Notes: generated by a model from the sequence alone, not told the origin. Positions 1 through 8,997 are shown, numbered from the stretch's first letter. The stretch is DNA of 64,000 nucleotides from a bacterium (GCA_021800805.1 JAJYYR010000001.1:744001-808000); one strand, 5' to 3'. Numbers and translations: made by a program.

Positions 1-2
1 TC

Positions 3-89
3 GGATTTGTGCAGGAATACGTAGAGAAAATCGAAGCCGAATTTGCCGCCGAAGTCAAGGAAAGAATGGCTAAGTTGCCCAATAATTAA
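3..89 (+). CDS. 3' end of an unidentified gene (partial)
   Basis: An open frame runs from the window edge to a TAA at 87-89 and encodes 28 residues rich in Glu, Lys and Ala, ending AKLPNN. The composition looks like a charged C-terminal helix. It lies 19 bases before the next start on the same strand, so it is probably the last part of an upstream gene in the conjugation operon. Too little is visible to name a family. Confidence 0.5.
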   Translation, partial: GFVQEYVEKIEAEFAAEVKERMAKLPNN

Positions 90-108
90 TAAATAAGGAG
101 TTAACTTT

Positions 109-588
109 ATGTCTAAATTTAATTCCGTAGCGGATTATTACGCAGAATACCCTGTCGTTAAAGAGGCCGTATCCGACCTGATTAAGCGGACAAAAACCGC
201 TTTTTCGGGCAGGATGCCCCAAATAAGGCTTTCCTTGTGCGGTTTTGACGCCAGCGATGCAGCTGATTTTGACGCCAGGCAAAAAGAATTTGCCAAGGTT
301 GACATCGCCTCTATATTGGAAAATGTAAACATGAATATTGTTGGTATTACGTATGGCTCGCTTCAACACACCCGGTCATGGATGCAACCGTTACATATAA
401 CTCCTAATATTAGATTTTTGGGAGACGAACAAGGGTGCGCCGGTTTTGAAATATTCGTTAACGAGATACTTCCGGAGTGGAACGAACATAACGGGAAAAA
501 GTTAGACGATGCCGGATGTTTTGTAAACGTCGGAATAGAAATTGATTACGGCGAGGTTAAAAATGCAGGGAGATATAGAGCGGCATGA
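109..588 (+). CDS. Unknown 159-residue protein upstream of TraC
   Basis: I do not recognise this protein. It is predicted to be soluble, with no signal peptide or membrane segment, and has a central stretch rich in Asp and Ala. A GGAG sequence eight bases before the ATG supports the start. Its end overlaps the next gene by 26 bases, so the two are probably translationally coupled. Its place just before the TraC-like ATPase suggests an accessory role in the conjugation locus; that is inference from position only. Confidence 0.7.
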   Translation: MSKFNSVADYYAEYPVVKEAVSDLIKRTKTAFSGRMPQIRLSLCGFDASDAADFDARQKEFAKVDIASILENVNMNIVGITYGSLQHTRSWMQPLHITPNIRFLGDEQGCAGFEIFVNEILPEWNEHNGKKLDDAGCFVNVGIEIDYGEVKNAGRYRAA

Positions 589-859
589 GGCCGCCGTCCA
601 AAGGATTTTAAAGCGGTTGACAAAATATTGCTACTCCTCGGTTTATGAGCAGTATGAGTTAAACCTTGTTCTGAAAATCAAGGGATTTATTAAGGCATGG
701 GAAGAATTTGTTCCGGGTTATTTGTCAGAATCGTTCAAGGCCGAACTATGGAATTATACGGGCTTTGATACGGAACCGACCGAATTAGAAATGGATGAAC
801 TTGCTTGTGAATTATCCGAAGCTGTAAGCGAAGTTCATATGGAATTATACGGTTATTAA
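563..859 (+). CDS. Unknown 98-residue acidic protein
   Basis: The frame opens further upstream, but the ATG at 563 (MQGDIERH...) is preferred because a GAGG lies just before it and most upstream codons fall inside the previous gene. The product is acidic and probably helical, with several Tyr and Trp residues and a Glu-rich C-terminus. There is no signal peptide, membrane segment or recognised motif. It sits 22 bases before the TraC-like gene and is likely co-transcribed with it. Confidence 0.6.
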   Translation: MQGDIERHEAAVQRILKRLTKYCYSSVYEQYELNLVLKIKGFIKAWEEFVPGYLSESFKAELWNYTGFDTEPTELEMDELACELSEAVSEVHMELYGY

Positions 860-881
860 TGAGAGTAAGAGGGGTAGTAAT

Positions 882-2878
882 ATGCAGAAAAATGTAGCGT
901 GGTTAGCGTTTGATTTTTTGATTCCAAGCGTCCAGAACAACGAATATATCCATACTCTTAAATCCGGCGAAAAAGGCGTAATTATAGAGCTAACATCGTC
1001 AGTTATAGACAAGGAAAATCTTTGTAGTATGGCGAAATCATACATGTATAACCTTAAAAATACGTCTATTCAGTTCATTGCCTATGTTTCTCCGGAAAAA
1101 AACGAGCAGAGATATTTTATCACGCTTACGGCGCCGACCATTAACGTCGAAGGCAAAGATTATATCGAGATATTTAGAAATATAACGCATGCTCACATGA
1201 GCGGGGACGGTTCGTTTTTAGATAAGGCATCTTCGAATGCCTTAAATAGATTCTTTTTGTCCGGTATATGGGATGGAGAGTCTTTGCCCCAGGTAAGAAA
1301 AAAGAAATTCGAACGCAATGCTTCGTTAGGCGAGGTTAATAAGCTAAAGATGGAAGAATTAGATAAGGCGATAAAGTTTTTTTTGACCTATAAACGCCTA
1401 TATTCGGACAATTCCGGCGAACCCACGCTGTGGACATTAAATCTTAGCAATAAGAAAGCCGCCGCAAACGATACGTTAGGCTATAAGTTCACGCGTGCAT
1501 ATTATGACTACAAAAAATGCTCTGCGGAAGAATTTATGGAAAATTACGGGATAAGCGTTTCCATGGGTTTTTTCAAGCAGAAATCCAAAAGTGCGTCTTC
1601 TATAAACCAAAAAGAAAAAACGAACGGTTTGCTTTCGTATCTGCCGTTTGGATACGATGCCGGAAAGTATGGTAAAAACGTCTACCGCGTGGACGCAGGG
1701 TATAATTTTGACGGTGATATGTTTCCGTCTATCGAATGGCGCGGGACGAAAAATAAGACTGTTCCGGTAATTATGCGAAACGGCGTAAAAACCGGCTTTG
1801 ATGTATTTGATGCCGATTTTGTCTATAGCGGTCTAATAATAGGTCCTAAAGGCAAATCTTCCCTTGTAAACCATCTTGCTTATTCGCATTACCTTAAAGG
1901 CGATAGGGTGTTTATATTCCCCTTAGACGATCAGGAAAGCTATATGGATATTCTTAAAAAGACCGGCGGACAGGAGATAGTCCTCGACGTAAACAACCCT
2001 ATTAGCGTAAACCCGTTTTCGCTTATTAAGGACGAATATTTGCTTGAAAATTACGGCGGCGTTTGGGTTGATTCGCTGTATCTTGCGGTTATGGGCGAAG
2101 GGGTATCTAATAGCGACGAGAAATTCTTAAAATCATACATTTATATGGCTTTGTCGGAATTATGGTCCGTTTACAAAGAAAAAATGGAAATAGGCGTCCT
2201 CAACGAGTTTCTTAAGAAGAAGATTGAAGAAACACGGGATGACAGGCTGTCATGGTTTTGCGATAGATTAGATGTTTTTATGAATTCCTACGGTAAATTC
2301 TTTTCCGGCGAATCGGCGGTTCGTTTCGATAATCCTTTCGTCGTAATAAACACAAGTAGCATAGACCCGTTATATCATCCGTTTTTGTTGAGCGCCTTAA
2401 TGGTTGCTATGGAAATTCATATAAAAATATATTCAGATAAAAACCGAATGGCTGGAAATTTCAAATGGTCGCTCGTTTTTATCGACAGGTTTCAGGAGTT
2501 GCTTGGCCGGGTTCCCGAAATAGAAAAAATAACATGGTTTTTCTATAGAGGGGCGAGGATGAGCGGTATAAGCTTGTTTTATACCATGGAAACAAATATA
2601 GGAACACCGTTTGCGGAAGAAGAACAATCGTATTGGATAAAATGGCTTTTCGGCTATGCGAACTGGCTTTTTTTACAAGGGATTTTTCCGGCGAATACTA
2701 TTTTATTAACAACCTTCTCGCAGGAGAAGAAAACGCACGACGCGTAAAAAACCTTAGTCGGGGTGAATATTTTGTCGTCGAAAGGTCTCGCGGGTATAAT
2801 GCCGTCGTAAGGCTTGACCCATACGAGGGGATTTGGAATAAAAGCATTAAATTCAACCATTACTTAGTTAAGGATTAA
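882..2878 (+). CDS. traC: TraC-like conjugation ATPase, needs a -1 frameshift
   Basis: The product resembles the TraC/VirB4 ATPase that powers F-type type IV secretion. The first frame ends at 2747, but the family-like C-terminus (residues such as GEYFVVER and VRLDPYEG) continues in the -1 frame to 2878. The switch falls on a run of seven T and one A at 2668-2675, whose in-frame heptamer T TTT TTA is a classical slippery site. A joined product would be about 665 residues. The P-loop region (GPKGKSS, residues 321-327) is one residue short of GxxGxGKS, and the Walker B-like segment reads LVFIDR instead of hydrophobic-DE. The ATPase may be degenerate, or the shift may be an indel error or mutation. 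Confidence 0.75.
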
Positions 2879-2901
2879 TAAATTAAGGATAAGGATATAT
2901 T

Positions 2902-3375
2902 TTGACGAGACCAACACATTTATTAGGCGGTTTAGCCGTAGGAACTTTATTTACCGTTTACGGTATGCCGTTTGCCGTTTTAGGCGCTCTTTTGCCCGAT
3001 ATAGACCGTTTTCTTTACAAAGAATCTTCCGAGTGGAGTATTTGGGGACATAGGGGATTTACGCATACTATATTATTCGGTTATCTTTTATCCCTTTTTA
3101 TTTATCATTATTTAGGCGGCATCATGGCACTTGCTTTTCTTTTCGGCGTATTGTCGCACATTGTTCTCGATAGCTTTAACTATAAAGCGGAAGAGCCCTT
3201 TTTTCCGTTTAAGTTTAATGTCCATTTCGACATAGTTAAAGTCGGCACGTGGCGGGAATACTTATTTTTTACCGCGCCTTTATTTTTTATAACTTTGCTT
3301 TTATTTTATCATTTTAACGAAGGAGAAAGGCTATTATGGCTTTTAAAAAGATTGTCGTATTATCGTTATTATTGA
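2902..3375 (+). CDS. YdjM-like membrane-bound metal-dependent hydrolase
   Basis: A 157-residue membrane protein of the YdjM/DUF457 type. It shows the family's spaced His and Asp motifs: THLLGG near the N-terminus, LPDIDRF, WGHRGFTHT, then GVLSHIVLDSFN. Three to four hydrophobic segments follow one another. It starts with TTG, giving MTRPTHLLGG, with AAGGATA upstream. The family is thought to contain metal-binding membrane hydrolases, but the substrate is unknown. The end overlaps the next gene by 40 bases, so it is embedded in the conjugation operon. Its role there is not known. Confidence 0.75.
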   Translation: MTRPTHLLGGLAVGTLFTVYGMPFAVLGALLPDIDRFLYKESSEWSIWGHRGFTHTILFGYLLSLFIYHYLGGIMALAFLFGVLSHIVLDSFNYKAEEPFFPFKFNVHFDIVKVGTWREYLFFTAPLFFITLLLFYHFNEGERLLWLLKRLSYYRYY

Positions 3376-4118
3376 TGCCTTTATTTTTTTCTAATCCGGT
3401 TCTTGCTTTAAGCGGCGGTGTAAACACGGCTAACGACTGGTATTTTCATTCTAAAGGCTACGGCTGGTTTTGGTATCAAAAAACGCCGGAGAAGAAGAAA
3501 AATAAATTAAAAAAGCCCGCAGCGGTTTCCGTTCAATCCCTTAGAAAAATGGATGCCGTCCAACTTAAAAAATACCTTAAAAAGGTAAAACTCATCGCGG
3601 TCGGCAGCCCTACTTATCAAAACGTTAAAAACTATATAACCGTGCAGGATTACGCCGCTTATAAATCCCGCAAATTTGCGAGGATGTGGCGGCTCGTTAT
3701 GTATAAGAATCCCGCCCTTGATTATTATGCTTCGCACGGCGTAGGTTCTTCTTCTTACGCTAATATAATTAAAGAGGAAATAACGCATAACGAAAAAGTA
3801 AAAATCATAGAGAAGTTGAGGCCTAAAGCAGTAATAGCGATGTTCTACAATCCTTCAAGTCCGTTAACGGCGCAGACCATGGAACGTCTTAAGGTGTTTC
3901 ATAAGGAATATGGATTTAATTACGTCTTTATTAACGCCCTGACGCATAAAAAAACGGCAAAAAGGCTCGGCGTAATTAAACTCCCCGAGGCTTACTTAGT
4001 CGTAAATAATAAAGGCAAAATAAAACATTACTTTTTATTCATAGGACTTCATTCTATACAAACCATAGGAGAGAAAATAGCTTATGTTTACAAAAATATT
4101 ATCAATCCTGCTGATTAG
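3336..4118 (+). CDS. traF: TraF-like F-type pilus assembly protein
   Basis: A 260-residue exported protein with a signal peptide (residues 1-24). It has a TraF-like N-terminal segment (GYGWFWYQKTPEKKK) and a C-terminal thioredoxin-like fold. F-type TraF proteins act in the periplasm in pilus assembly. Where an active thioredoxin would have CxxC, this protein has NPSS (FYNPSSPLT), so it cannot catalyse disulfide exchange by itself. It overlaps the preceding gene by 40 bases and traW by 35. TrbB is an alternative name, but the GWFWY segment favours TraF. Confidence 0.75.
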   Translation: MAFKKIVVLSLLLMPLFFSNPVLALSGGVNTANDWYFHSKGYGWFWYQKTPEKKKNKLKKPAAVSVQSLRKMDAVQLKKYLKKVKLIAVGSPTYQNVKNYITVQDYAAYKSRKFARMWRLVMYKNPALDYYASHGVGSSSYANIIKEEITHNEKVKIIEKLRPKAVIAMFYNPSSPLTAQTMERLKVFHKEYGFNYVFINALTHKKTAKRLGVIKLPEAYLVVNNKGKIKHYFLFIGLHSIQTIGEKIAYVYKNIINPAD

Positions 4119-4743
4119 TTTAGTTTTGTTTCCGGCGCGCGCTTTTGCCAAAACGGTAGTTTTGGGAACTTACGGCAACACCTATCCCTTTGCCGAGAAA
4201 AACATGCTTAAGGTTATAAAGGAGAGGGCAAGCCGTATTAATATGAAAAAATACCGCGGAATAATCAAAAAAGAGGCGATAAACTACGAGCCTTATTCGC
4301 AGGAGGTAAATCTGCCGCAAGCCAAAAAGACGCTCGTTTTCGCGCCTAATATGTACTATACGACTAAGTATAATATTTACGATTCTAAAGGACAGGTTTT
4401 ATATCCGAAAGGTTTCAGGTTTAAAATAACGAGATACGTCCATTTGCCGTATATCCTGGTTGTAATAAACCCTACCGTCAAAAAAGATCTCGAATGGTTC
4501 GAAAAAAGCCGTTATTTCGGAAAACTCGGCGTAATGTTTTGTATTACAAAAGGAAATTATTTCAGGTTGGAACAGAAATTAAAAATACCGGTCTTTTACT
4601 GGATGAAGGAACTGCAAAGAAGGTTTAAATTAAAAGCCGTCCCTTCCGTGATATGGCAGGAAGGGACGACGGTTTACGTGAAACAATATAAATTTAAGAC
4701 ATTGAGCGGGAATTCTCTTCTTTTCAAAGGAGAGATGAAATAA
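4084..4743 (+). CDS. traW: TraW-like conjugation protein
   Basis: A 219-residue secreted protein with a signal peptide ending near AFAKT. After it comes the TraW-type segment VVLGTYGNTYPFAEKNML. The C-terminal half (FKLKAVPSVIWQ) resembles the thioredoxin-like region shared by TraW and TrbC. In F systems TraW is a periplasmic pilus-assembly factor working with TraU and TrbC, and here the order traW-traU-trbC is kept. Its start overlaps the 3' end of traF. A new promoter lies between this gene and traU. Confidence 0.85.
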   Translation: MFTKILSILLISLVLFPARAFAKTVVLGTYGNTYPFAEKNMLKVIKERASRINMKKYRGIIKKEAINYEPYSQEVNLPQAKKTLVFAPNMYYTTKYNIYDSKGQVLYPKGFRFKITRYVHLPYILVVINPTVKKDLEWFEKSRYFGKLGVMFCITKGNYFRLEQKLKIPVFYWMKELQRRFKLKAVPSVIWQEGTTVYVKQYKFKTLSGNSLLFKGEMK

Positions 4744-4756
4744 GAATGTATTAATC

Positions 4757-4800
4757 TTGAATTTTTTATTTTTTTATCGTAAACTTTATGTTATATGATA
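4757..4800 (+). promoter_or_regulatory. Promoter for traU operon, shared motif
   Basis: A -35 TTGAAT (4757-4762), a 17-base spacer and TAAACT (4780-4785) are followed by a conserved stretch through TTATGTTATAT. Nearly the same arrangement stands before the ompA-like gene at 10878-10918. The match over roughly 20 bases beyond the core boxes suggests a common regulator or sigma factor. Confidence 0.6.
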
Positions 4801-4825
4801 AGTTAATTCATAAAAGGGGCTTTTT

Positions 4826-5830
4826 ATGCGGAAAATAATTAAGTTTCTTATTATCGCAATCCTGTTTTTATCGACTTTTGTATTTATTCCAAAATCCTAC
4901 GCCGTTTGCGAAACCGGTCGAATAATAAACCCGATAACCGATATAGACTGGATGGGCGTATTTCCTATTAGGGTCGGAGGCGTTCCCGTCGTTCCGGGTA
5001 TTCCGGACGAGCAGGATTATCAACCCCCTTTATGCGTTTGCACTATGCCGGTTCCGAGAATAGGCACTACTTTATCTTTTTGGGCGCCGAGCAAGCTTGA
5101 CGAAGTCGTATCCGTCCCATTCTGTTTTCAGGCGTTCGGATTAGGCTTATCGAATCCGGCGGGAGTGTTTCTCGGCGGCTCGAGGGCTAAAAAACAGGAT
5201 AAAATGGCGTTCTTTCAGGCGCACTATTATACCTTTCCGATATGGGCAATGATGGGGCTGTTTACCGATTTAGCCTGCCTGCAATCGCCCGGCAATATCG
5301 GCGGCTCTCCGGCCATAGCTTTTATTACCGAACCGGATCCCGTCTGGCAATCTGACATACTTGCCGCTTTTGCTTCCCCAGAAACGGTTCTTTTTGCCAA
5401 TCCCGTAGCCCAGTTTTCGTGCATAGCCGATTCTATTTCCGCCCAAATTTACCAGCCGTTAGATCCTTTATTCTGGTGCATGGGTTCATGGGGCAGCGTA
5501 TTTCCGCTGGACGGCGATACGGGCGGAACTAAAGATTACGTTCAAGATTCGGCGGCTATTGCGAGTAAAATGATATTTATGATGCATCAAGATATAATTC
5601 AATTAGGCACGACGGGGCCGCTTACATATACTTTATGGTGTCAAGATTTCCCCGACCCTATTTGGATTAAATCTGCTTTCAGGTTAGATCTTTCTATGCC
5701 GATTCCCGAACCGGTAATTCAACCTGTCGGGCAGACGTCTTTAGTGTGGTCTATGTTTAAAAATCCGCCTTACATAGGGGATAATTTCGTTTATACGGTA
5801 TTCAATGAAAAAGATTGTTGTGCTTTTTGA
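4826..5830 (+). CDS. traU: TraU-like conjugation protein
   Basis: A 334-residue exported protein with a clear signal peptide (about residues 1-26) and many cysteines. The segments GRIINPITDIDW, CVCTMPVPRIG and LFWCMGSWGSVFP are characteristic of TraU, a periplasmic protein needed for DNA transfer in F-type systems. AAAAGGGG lies before the ATG. It is first in a transcription unit with its own promoter and overlaps the reading frame upstream of trbC. Length is normal for the family. Confidence 0.9.
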   Translation: MRKIIKFLIIAILFLSTFVFIPKSYAVCETGRIINPITDIDWMGVFPIRVGGVPVVPGIPDEQDYQPPLCVCTMPVPRIGTTLSFWAPSKLDEVVSVPFCFQAFGLGLSNPAGVFLGGSRAKKQDKMAFFQAHYYTFPIWAMMGLFTDLACLQSPGNIGGSPAIAFITEPDPVWQSDILAAFASPETVLFANPVAQFSCIADSISAQIYQPLDPLFWCMGSWGSVFPLDGDTGGTKDYVQDSAAIASKMIFMMHQDIIQLGTTGPLTYTLWCQDFPDPIWIKSAFRLDLSMPIPEPVIQPVGQTSLVWSMFKNPPYIGDNFVYTVFNEKDCCAF

Positions 5831-5841
5831 GGAGGAAAAAC

Positions 5842-6648
5842 ATGCGAAAAATCTATAAATTAATATTAATTTCCGTATTTTTAGGTATTTCTTTTTTTAC
5901 GATTACGGCGGAATCCTATATAAAACAAATAGAAAATCGTAAAAACGCCGCATCTATTAATCCTCCTACCGTAAATTATAACCTTAACGATTCGCAGATA
6001 AGGACTATCGTGAATAAGGCTAAAAAACTCCATATAAAAGTAAATAAACATATAAATTTGCAAGCGGCCGAAAAACTTTACTCCGAAATAGAATCCAAAA
6101 CTATCGATAACATGGTATTTAAGGACGAAAACGCTTTCCTTAAAAATAAAAGGTTTGCGAATTATATTCCTAAAAATATGAATACCCAAAAGATGATTAC
6201 GGAAGAACAGAACGTCTTTATGGGCAAAGGCAAGCTGTTTCTTGCGATTTCCTCAAGCATGTCGTTTTCTACTTTGCGCAATTACGTTTATACGGATGCA
6301 AAGCTTAACGGTGCGGCTACGATGGTTTTAAGAGGCGTTATAGGTTCGGCTACCTATATAACGCCCACGGTTAACTTTATCAAAAGGCTTTTAAAATTCA
6401 GGGGCAAAAAGGGCTATTACGATATGCACGTCGATATTGACCCTTTAATAATCGATAAATTTCATATAAAGGAAGTTCCGGCGCTGATTTACGTCAGGCA
6501 TTATAATCCGGCGACATTTATGAATAATAACAAGGCGAAAGCATACGTGGTTTACGGGACGGTAAGTATAGAATACGGGCTTAAAAAAATCGAAGAAAGG
6601 ACGCATTCCAGATACGTTAAAAATCTTTTGAAAATGTTAAAGGGATAA
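5842..6648 (+). CDS. trbC: TrbC-like pilus assembly protein
   Basis: A 268-residue exported protein. I chose ATG 5842 over the earlier in-frame start because GAGGAGG lies seven bases before it. A signal peptide is followed by a charged helix and then a TrbC_Ftype region: LFLAISSSMSFSTLRNY, then IDPLIIDKFHIKEVPALIYV, which is thioredoxin-like with the cis-proline (VPA). In F, TrbC forms a periplasmic complex with TraW during pilus assembly. It directly follows traU, as expected. Confidence 0.85.
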   Translation: MRKIYKLILISVFLGISFFTITAESYIKQIENRKNAASINPPTVNYNLNDSQIRTIVNKAKKLHIKVNKHINLQAAEKLYSEIESKTIDNMVFKDENAFLKNKRFANYIPKNMNTQKMITEEQNVFMGKGKLFLAISSSMSFSTLRNYVYTDAKLNGAATMVLRGVIGSATYITPTVNFIKRLLKFRGKKGYYDMHVDIDPLIIDKFHIKEVPALIYVRHYNPATFMNNNKAKAYVVYGTVSIEYGLKKIEERTHSRYVKNLLKMLKG

Positions 6649-6660
6649 ATTGCTATAAAA

Positions 6661-7035
6661 ATGTGTTCAAAGAAAACTAACGTTAAATTCATTTTGTCTT
6701 TTTTGATTATTTCTATATTTGCTTTTTTAAGCATGTCTTATGCCGTAACCTTGCGTAAGGATTTTAAAAATAAATTAACCGCCGAAACGAAAACGAAAGA
6801 TATTTTGATTGGCAAGGAAATAGTTTTTAAATCCGGTTGCTATACCTGTCACTCCTTTATAAAAGGAAAAAGATACGACGGCGTCGAATCTCTTGCAGGT
6901 TGGGGAAATAAGCATTTATCTATTAAACAAATCGAGAGGGCGATACGATCCTGTAAGGCGGACGTATATTGCACGCAAATATTGACGGACAAACAGGTAA
7001 AATACGTGGCGGAGTATCTGAATTCTTTAAGATAA
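6661..7035 (+). CDS. Small c-type cytochrome in the conjugation operon
   Basis: A 124-residue protein with a signal peptide or anchor (residues 8-28) and one haem-binding motif C60-Y-T-C-H64. The C-terminal helix (LTDKQVKYVAEYLNSL) is typical of class I cytochrome c. No Met follows the haem motif, so the usual axial Met ligand is missing; His in NKHLS could serve instead. Two more Cys lie at IRSCKADVYC. It begins 12 bases after trbC, where F plasmids carry traN. Electron transfer in the periplasm is the family role; why a conjugation locus carries it is unknown. Confidence 0.8.
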   Translation: MCSKKTNVKFILSFLIISIFAFLSMSYAVTLRKDFKNKLTAETKTKDILIGKEIVFKSGCYTCHSFIKGKRYDGVESLAGWGNKHLSIKQIERAIRSCKADVYCTQILTDKQVKYVAEYLNSLR

Positions 7036-7039
7036 TCAA

Positions 7040-8389
7040 GCGGGAATTCTCTCTAATTTATTGGAGAGATGAAAGCGTTTGTTTATGGAGTAATATTAAA
7101 ATGAGAAAAACATATAAATATCGGTTATACCCGACGAGAAAACAAGTAGAAAAAATGAGCAGAATGTTAGACCTCTGCCGTATACTCTATAACTCTTTTC
7201 TCATAGACAGGCGCAATCACTATAAAGAAACAGGCAAGACATTATCCCGCGATGTGCATCAGTCCGTATTAACGCAGAATAAGCGGGAAATGCCGTTTTT
7301 AGCGACGGATATTCACTCTCAGCCGTTGCAGGAAGTTACGCGCCGTGTAGAAAAAGCCTATAAAAAGTTTTTCGAGCGCCTTAAGGCTAAAAACGGCAGA
7401 GCGGGACTTCCCCGCCTTAAGCCACAAAACAGGTATAACTCTTTTACTTATACCCAGTCGGGTTTCGGTATAAACGAAGACGGTAAACTTGAATTATCTA
7501 AAATCGGGCATGTAAAGATTAAACTGCACAGGCGCATTATGGGTAATATCAAGCAGTGCGAGATATTAAGAGACGGGGATTTATGGTATGCCTGCTTTTC
7601 GGTGGTTGTCTGGGATAGGTTCGTCTATCCTAAGTCCACGGCTCAAATAGGTTTAGATTTAGGATTATCCCATAGGTGTATCTTGTCTAACGGCGATAAA
7701 GAGGCTAATCCGAGAACGTTAAAGGTTTATGATAAGCGTATTAAAAAGTTATCTAAATCTATTTCTACGAATAACAGGACTAGCAAAAAGAATAAATATA
7801 ACCTTAATAAAAAGAAAATCCGTAAGAAACAGGGGTCTAAAAACTGGATAGAAGCGGTTAAGAAATTACAAACGACACACCGTAAGGTACGCAATGTCAG
7901 ACTCGACGTCATACATAAATTAACAACCGAATTAGTTAAAAATTTTGGTTTTATAGCTATAGAAAAATTACTCGTTAATAATCTGGTTAGAAACAAACAT
8001 TTATCTAAAAGCATTTACGACGTATCGTGGGGCAAGTTTACCGAACTCTTATTATACAAAGCGGCAGAAGCTGGTATAAATGTAGTTCAAGTAAATCCTA
8101 AGAATACGTCTAAAACCTGCTCTAAATGCTGGCATATTAAAGAAGACCTTACGCTTGCGGACAGGCTCTTTGTATGTCCGCACTGCGGTCTTGAAATAGA
8201 CAGGGACGTAAATGCGGCTATAAATATCTTAAGACTGGGGTTGGCTCAGGTTCAAGCTCAACTAATAATAGGGCAGGAATTGCTCGAATTTACGCCCGGG
8301 GAGACAGGCTCTGCGGGATACCAAAATACCGGTATTAGCAACCTGTCGTTCGAACCGGGAAGCTCTCTAATTTATTAGAGAGTAGTTCA
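7040..8389 (+). mobile_element. IS200/IS605-type element carrying only tnpB
   Basis: A tnpB gene is bracketed by two closely related hairpin-forming blocks. Left, 7041-7070, is CGGGAA followed by CTCTC-TAATTTATT-GGAGAG. Right, about 8357-8386, is CGGGAA followed by CTCTCTAAT-TT-ATTAGAGAG. Such subterminal hairpins are what TnpA-type Y1 transposases recognise. No tnpA is present, so movement would need help in trans. The exact ends are not certain. The right end after the tnpB stop is where an omega RNA would terminate. Confidence 0.65.
7101..8378 (+). CDS. tnpB: TnpB, RNA-guided nuclease of IS605 type
   Basis: A 425-residue OrfB/TnpB protein. The start at 7101 gives the usual MRKTYKYRLYPT beginning. 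The RuvC-like residues are intact: D in QIGLDLGLS, E in IAIEKL, D in DRDVNAAINI. The zinc finger is CSKC...CPHC. TnpB proteins are guide-RNA-directed DNA nucleases that help retain the element. The gene ends inside the right hairpin, so the last coding codons overlap the terminal repeat. It sits between the cytochrome gene and an HD-GYP gene without visibly breaking either. Confidence 0.9.
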   Translation: MRKTYKYRLYPTRKQVEKMSRMLDLCRILYNSFLIDRRNHYKETGKTLSRDVHQSVLTQNKREMPFLATDIHSQPLQEVTRRVEKAYKKFFERLKAKNGRAGLPRLKPQNRYNSFTYTQSGFGINEDGKLELSKIGHVKIKLHRRIMGNIKQCEILRDGDLWYACFSVVVWDRFVYPKSTAQIGLDLGLSHRCILSNGDKEANPRTLKVYDKRIKKLSKSISTNNRTSKKNKYNLNKKKIRKKQGSKNWIEAVKKLQTTHRKVRNVRLDVIHKLTTELVKNFGFIAIEKLLVNNLVRNKHLSKSIYDVSWGKFTELLLYKAAEAGINVVQVNPKNTSKTCSKCWHIKEDLTLADRLFVCPHCGLEIDRDVNAAINILRLGLAQVQAQLIIGQELLEFTPGETGSAGYQNTGISNLSFEPGSSLIY

Positions 8390-8412
8390 CGGACTATAAG
8401 GAGAAAATAATA

Positions 8413-8997
8413 ATGGACGGTTTTTACAATTATTCTGCTATTATTTTGGAGCGAAAGGCTAAACTCGAAATGCTCGGGGTTATCGCTAAAACCCTGGGTC
8501 TTAAAAATCCTTATACGGAAAAACACTCTGAAAATATGATTAATCTTGCGGTTTCAATCGGACGCAAGATAGGGCTTTCGTCCGAGAAATTAGAAACGAT
8601 TCGATACGGTACGCTTTTACACGATATAGGCAAACTTGCCGTATCGGACAACATACTTAATAAGGAAGGGAAATTAACTTCAGAAGAATTTGACGAAATC
8701 AAAAAACATCCCATTACCGGATACGACCTTTTGCATTCGGTTTTCGAACCGATCGCTCTTATAATTAGGCATCATCACGAAAAAATAGACGGCAGCGGTT
8801 ACCCAGACGGGCTTAAAAAAGACGAAATTTCGATAGAAGCTAAAATAGTAGCCGTAGTGGATGTTTACGACGCGCTCACGAATGTTCGTCCGTATAAAAA
8901 AGCGTTTTCAAAGAAAGAAGCGTTGAAAATAATAATGGACGAGGAATGTTCGCATTTCGACAAAAAAATAGCGGAGTGCCTGGTAGAAATAGCATGA
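8413..8997 (+). CDS. HD-GYP domain protein (c-di-GMP phosphodiesterase)
   Basis: A 194-residue protein that is almost only an HD-GYP domain: HSENMINLA, HDIGK, HPITGYDLL, HHHEKIDGSGYPDGL and DVYDALTNVRPYK are all present. HD-GYP enzymes hydrolyse cyclic di-GMP to GMP. There is no sensor domain, signal peptide or membrane segment, so it is cytoplasmic. AAGGAG precedes the ATG. A diguanylate cyclase lies 1.2 kb downstream on the same strand, so synthesis and degradation are encoded together inside the conjugation region. Confidence 0.88.
   Translation: MDGFYNYSAIILERKAKLEMLGVIAKTLGLKNPYTEKHSENMINLAVSIGRKIGLSSEKLETIRYGTLLHDIGKLAVSDNILNKEGKLTSEEFDEIKKHPITGYDLLHSVFEPIALIIRHHHEKIDGSGYPDGLKKDEISIEAKIVAVVDVYDALTNVRPYKKAFSKKEALKIIMDEECSHFDKKIAECLVEIA

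Noticed and set aside
5227..5424. Minus-strand frame in traU
   Set aside because: Antisense to conserved TraU segments, no start signal.
4705..7074. Match between the traW end (4705-4740) and 7039-7074
   Set aside because: Twenty-six of 36 bases agree (14 plus 12), but the second copy overlaps the IS hairpin; chance or a short old duplication cannot be told apart.
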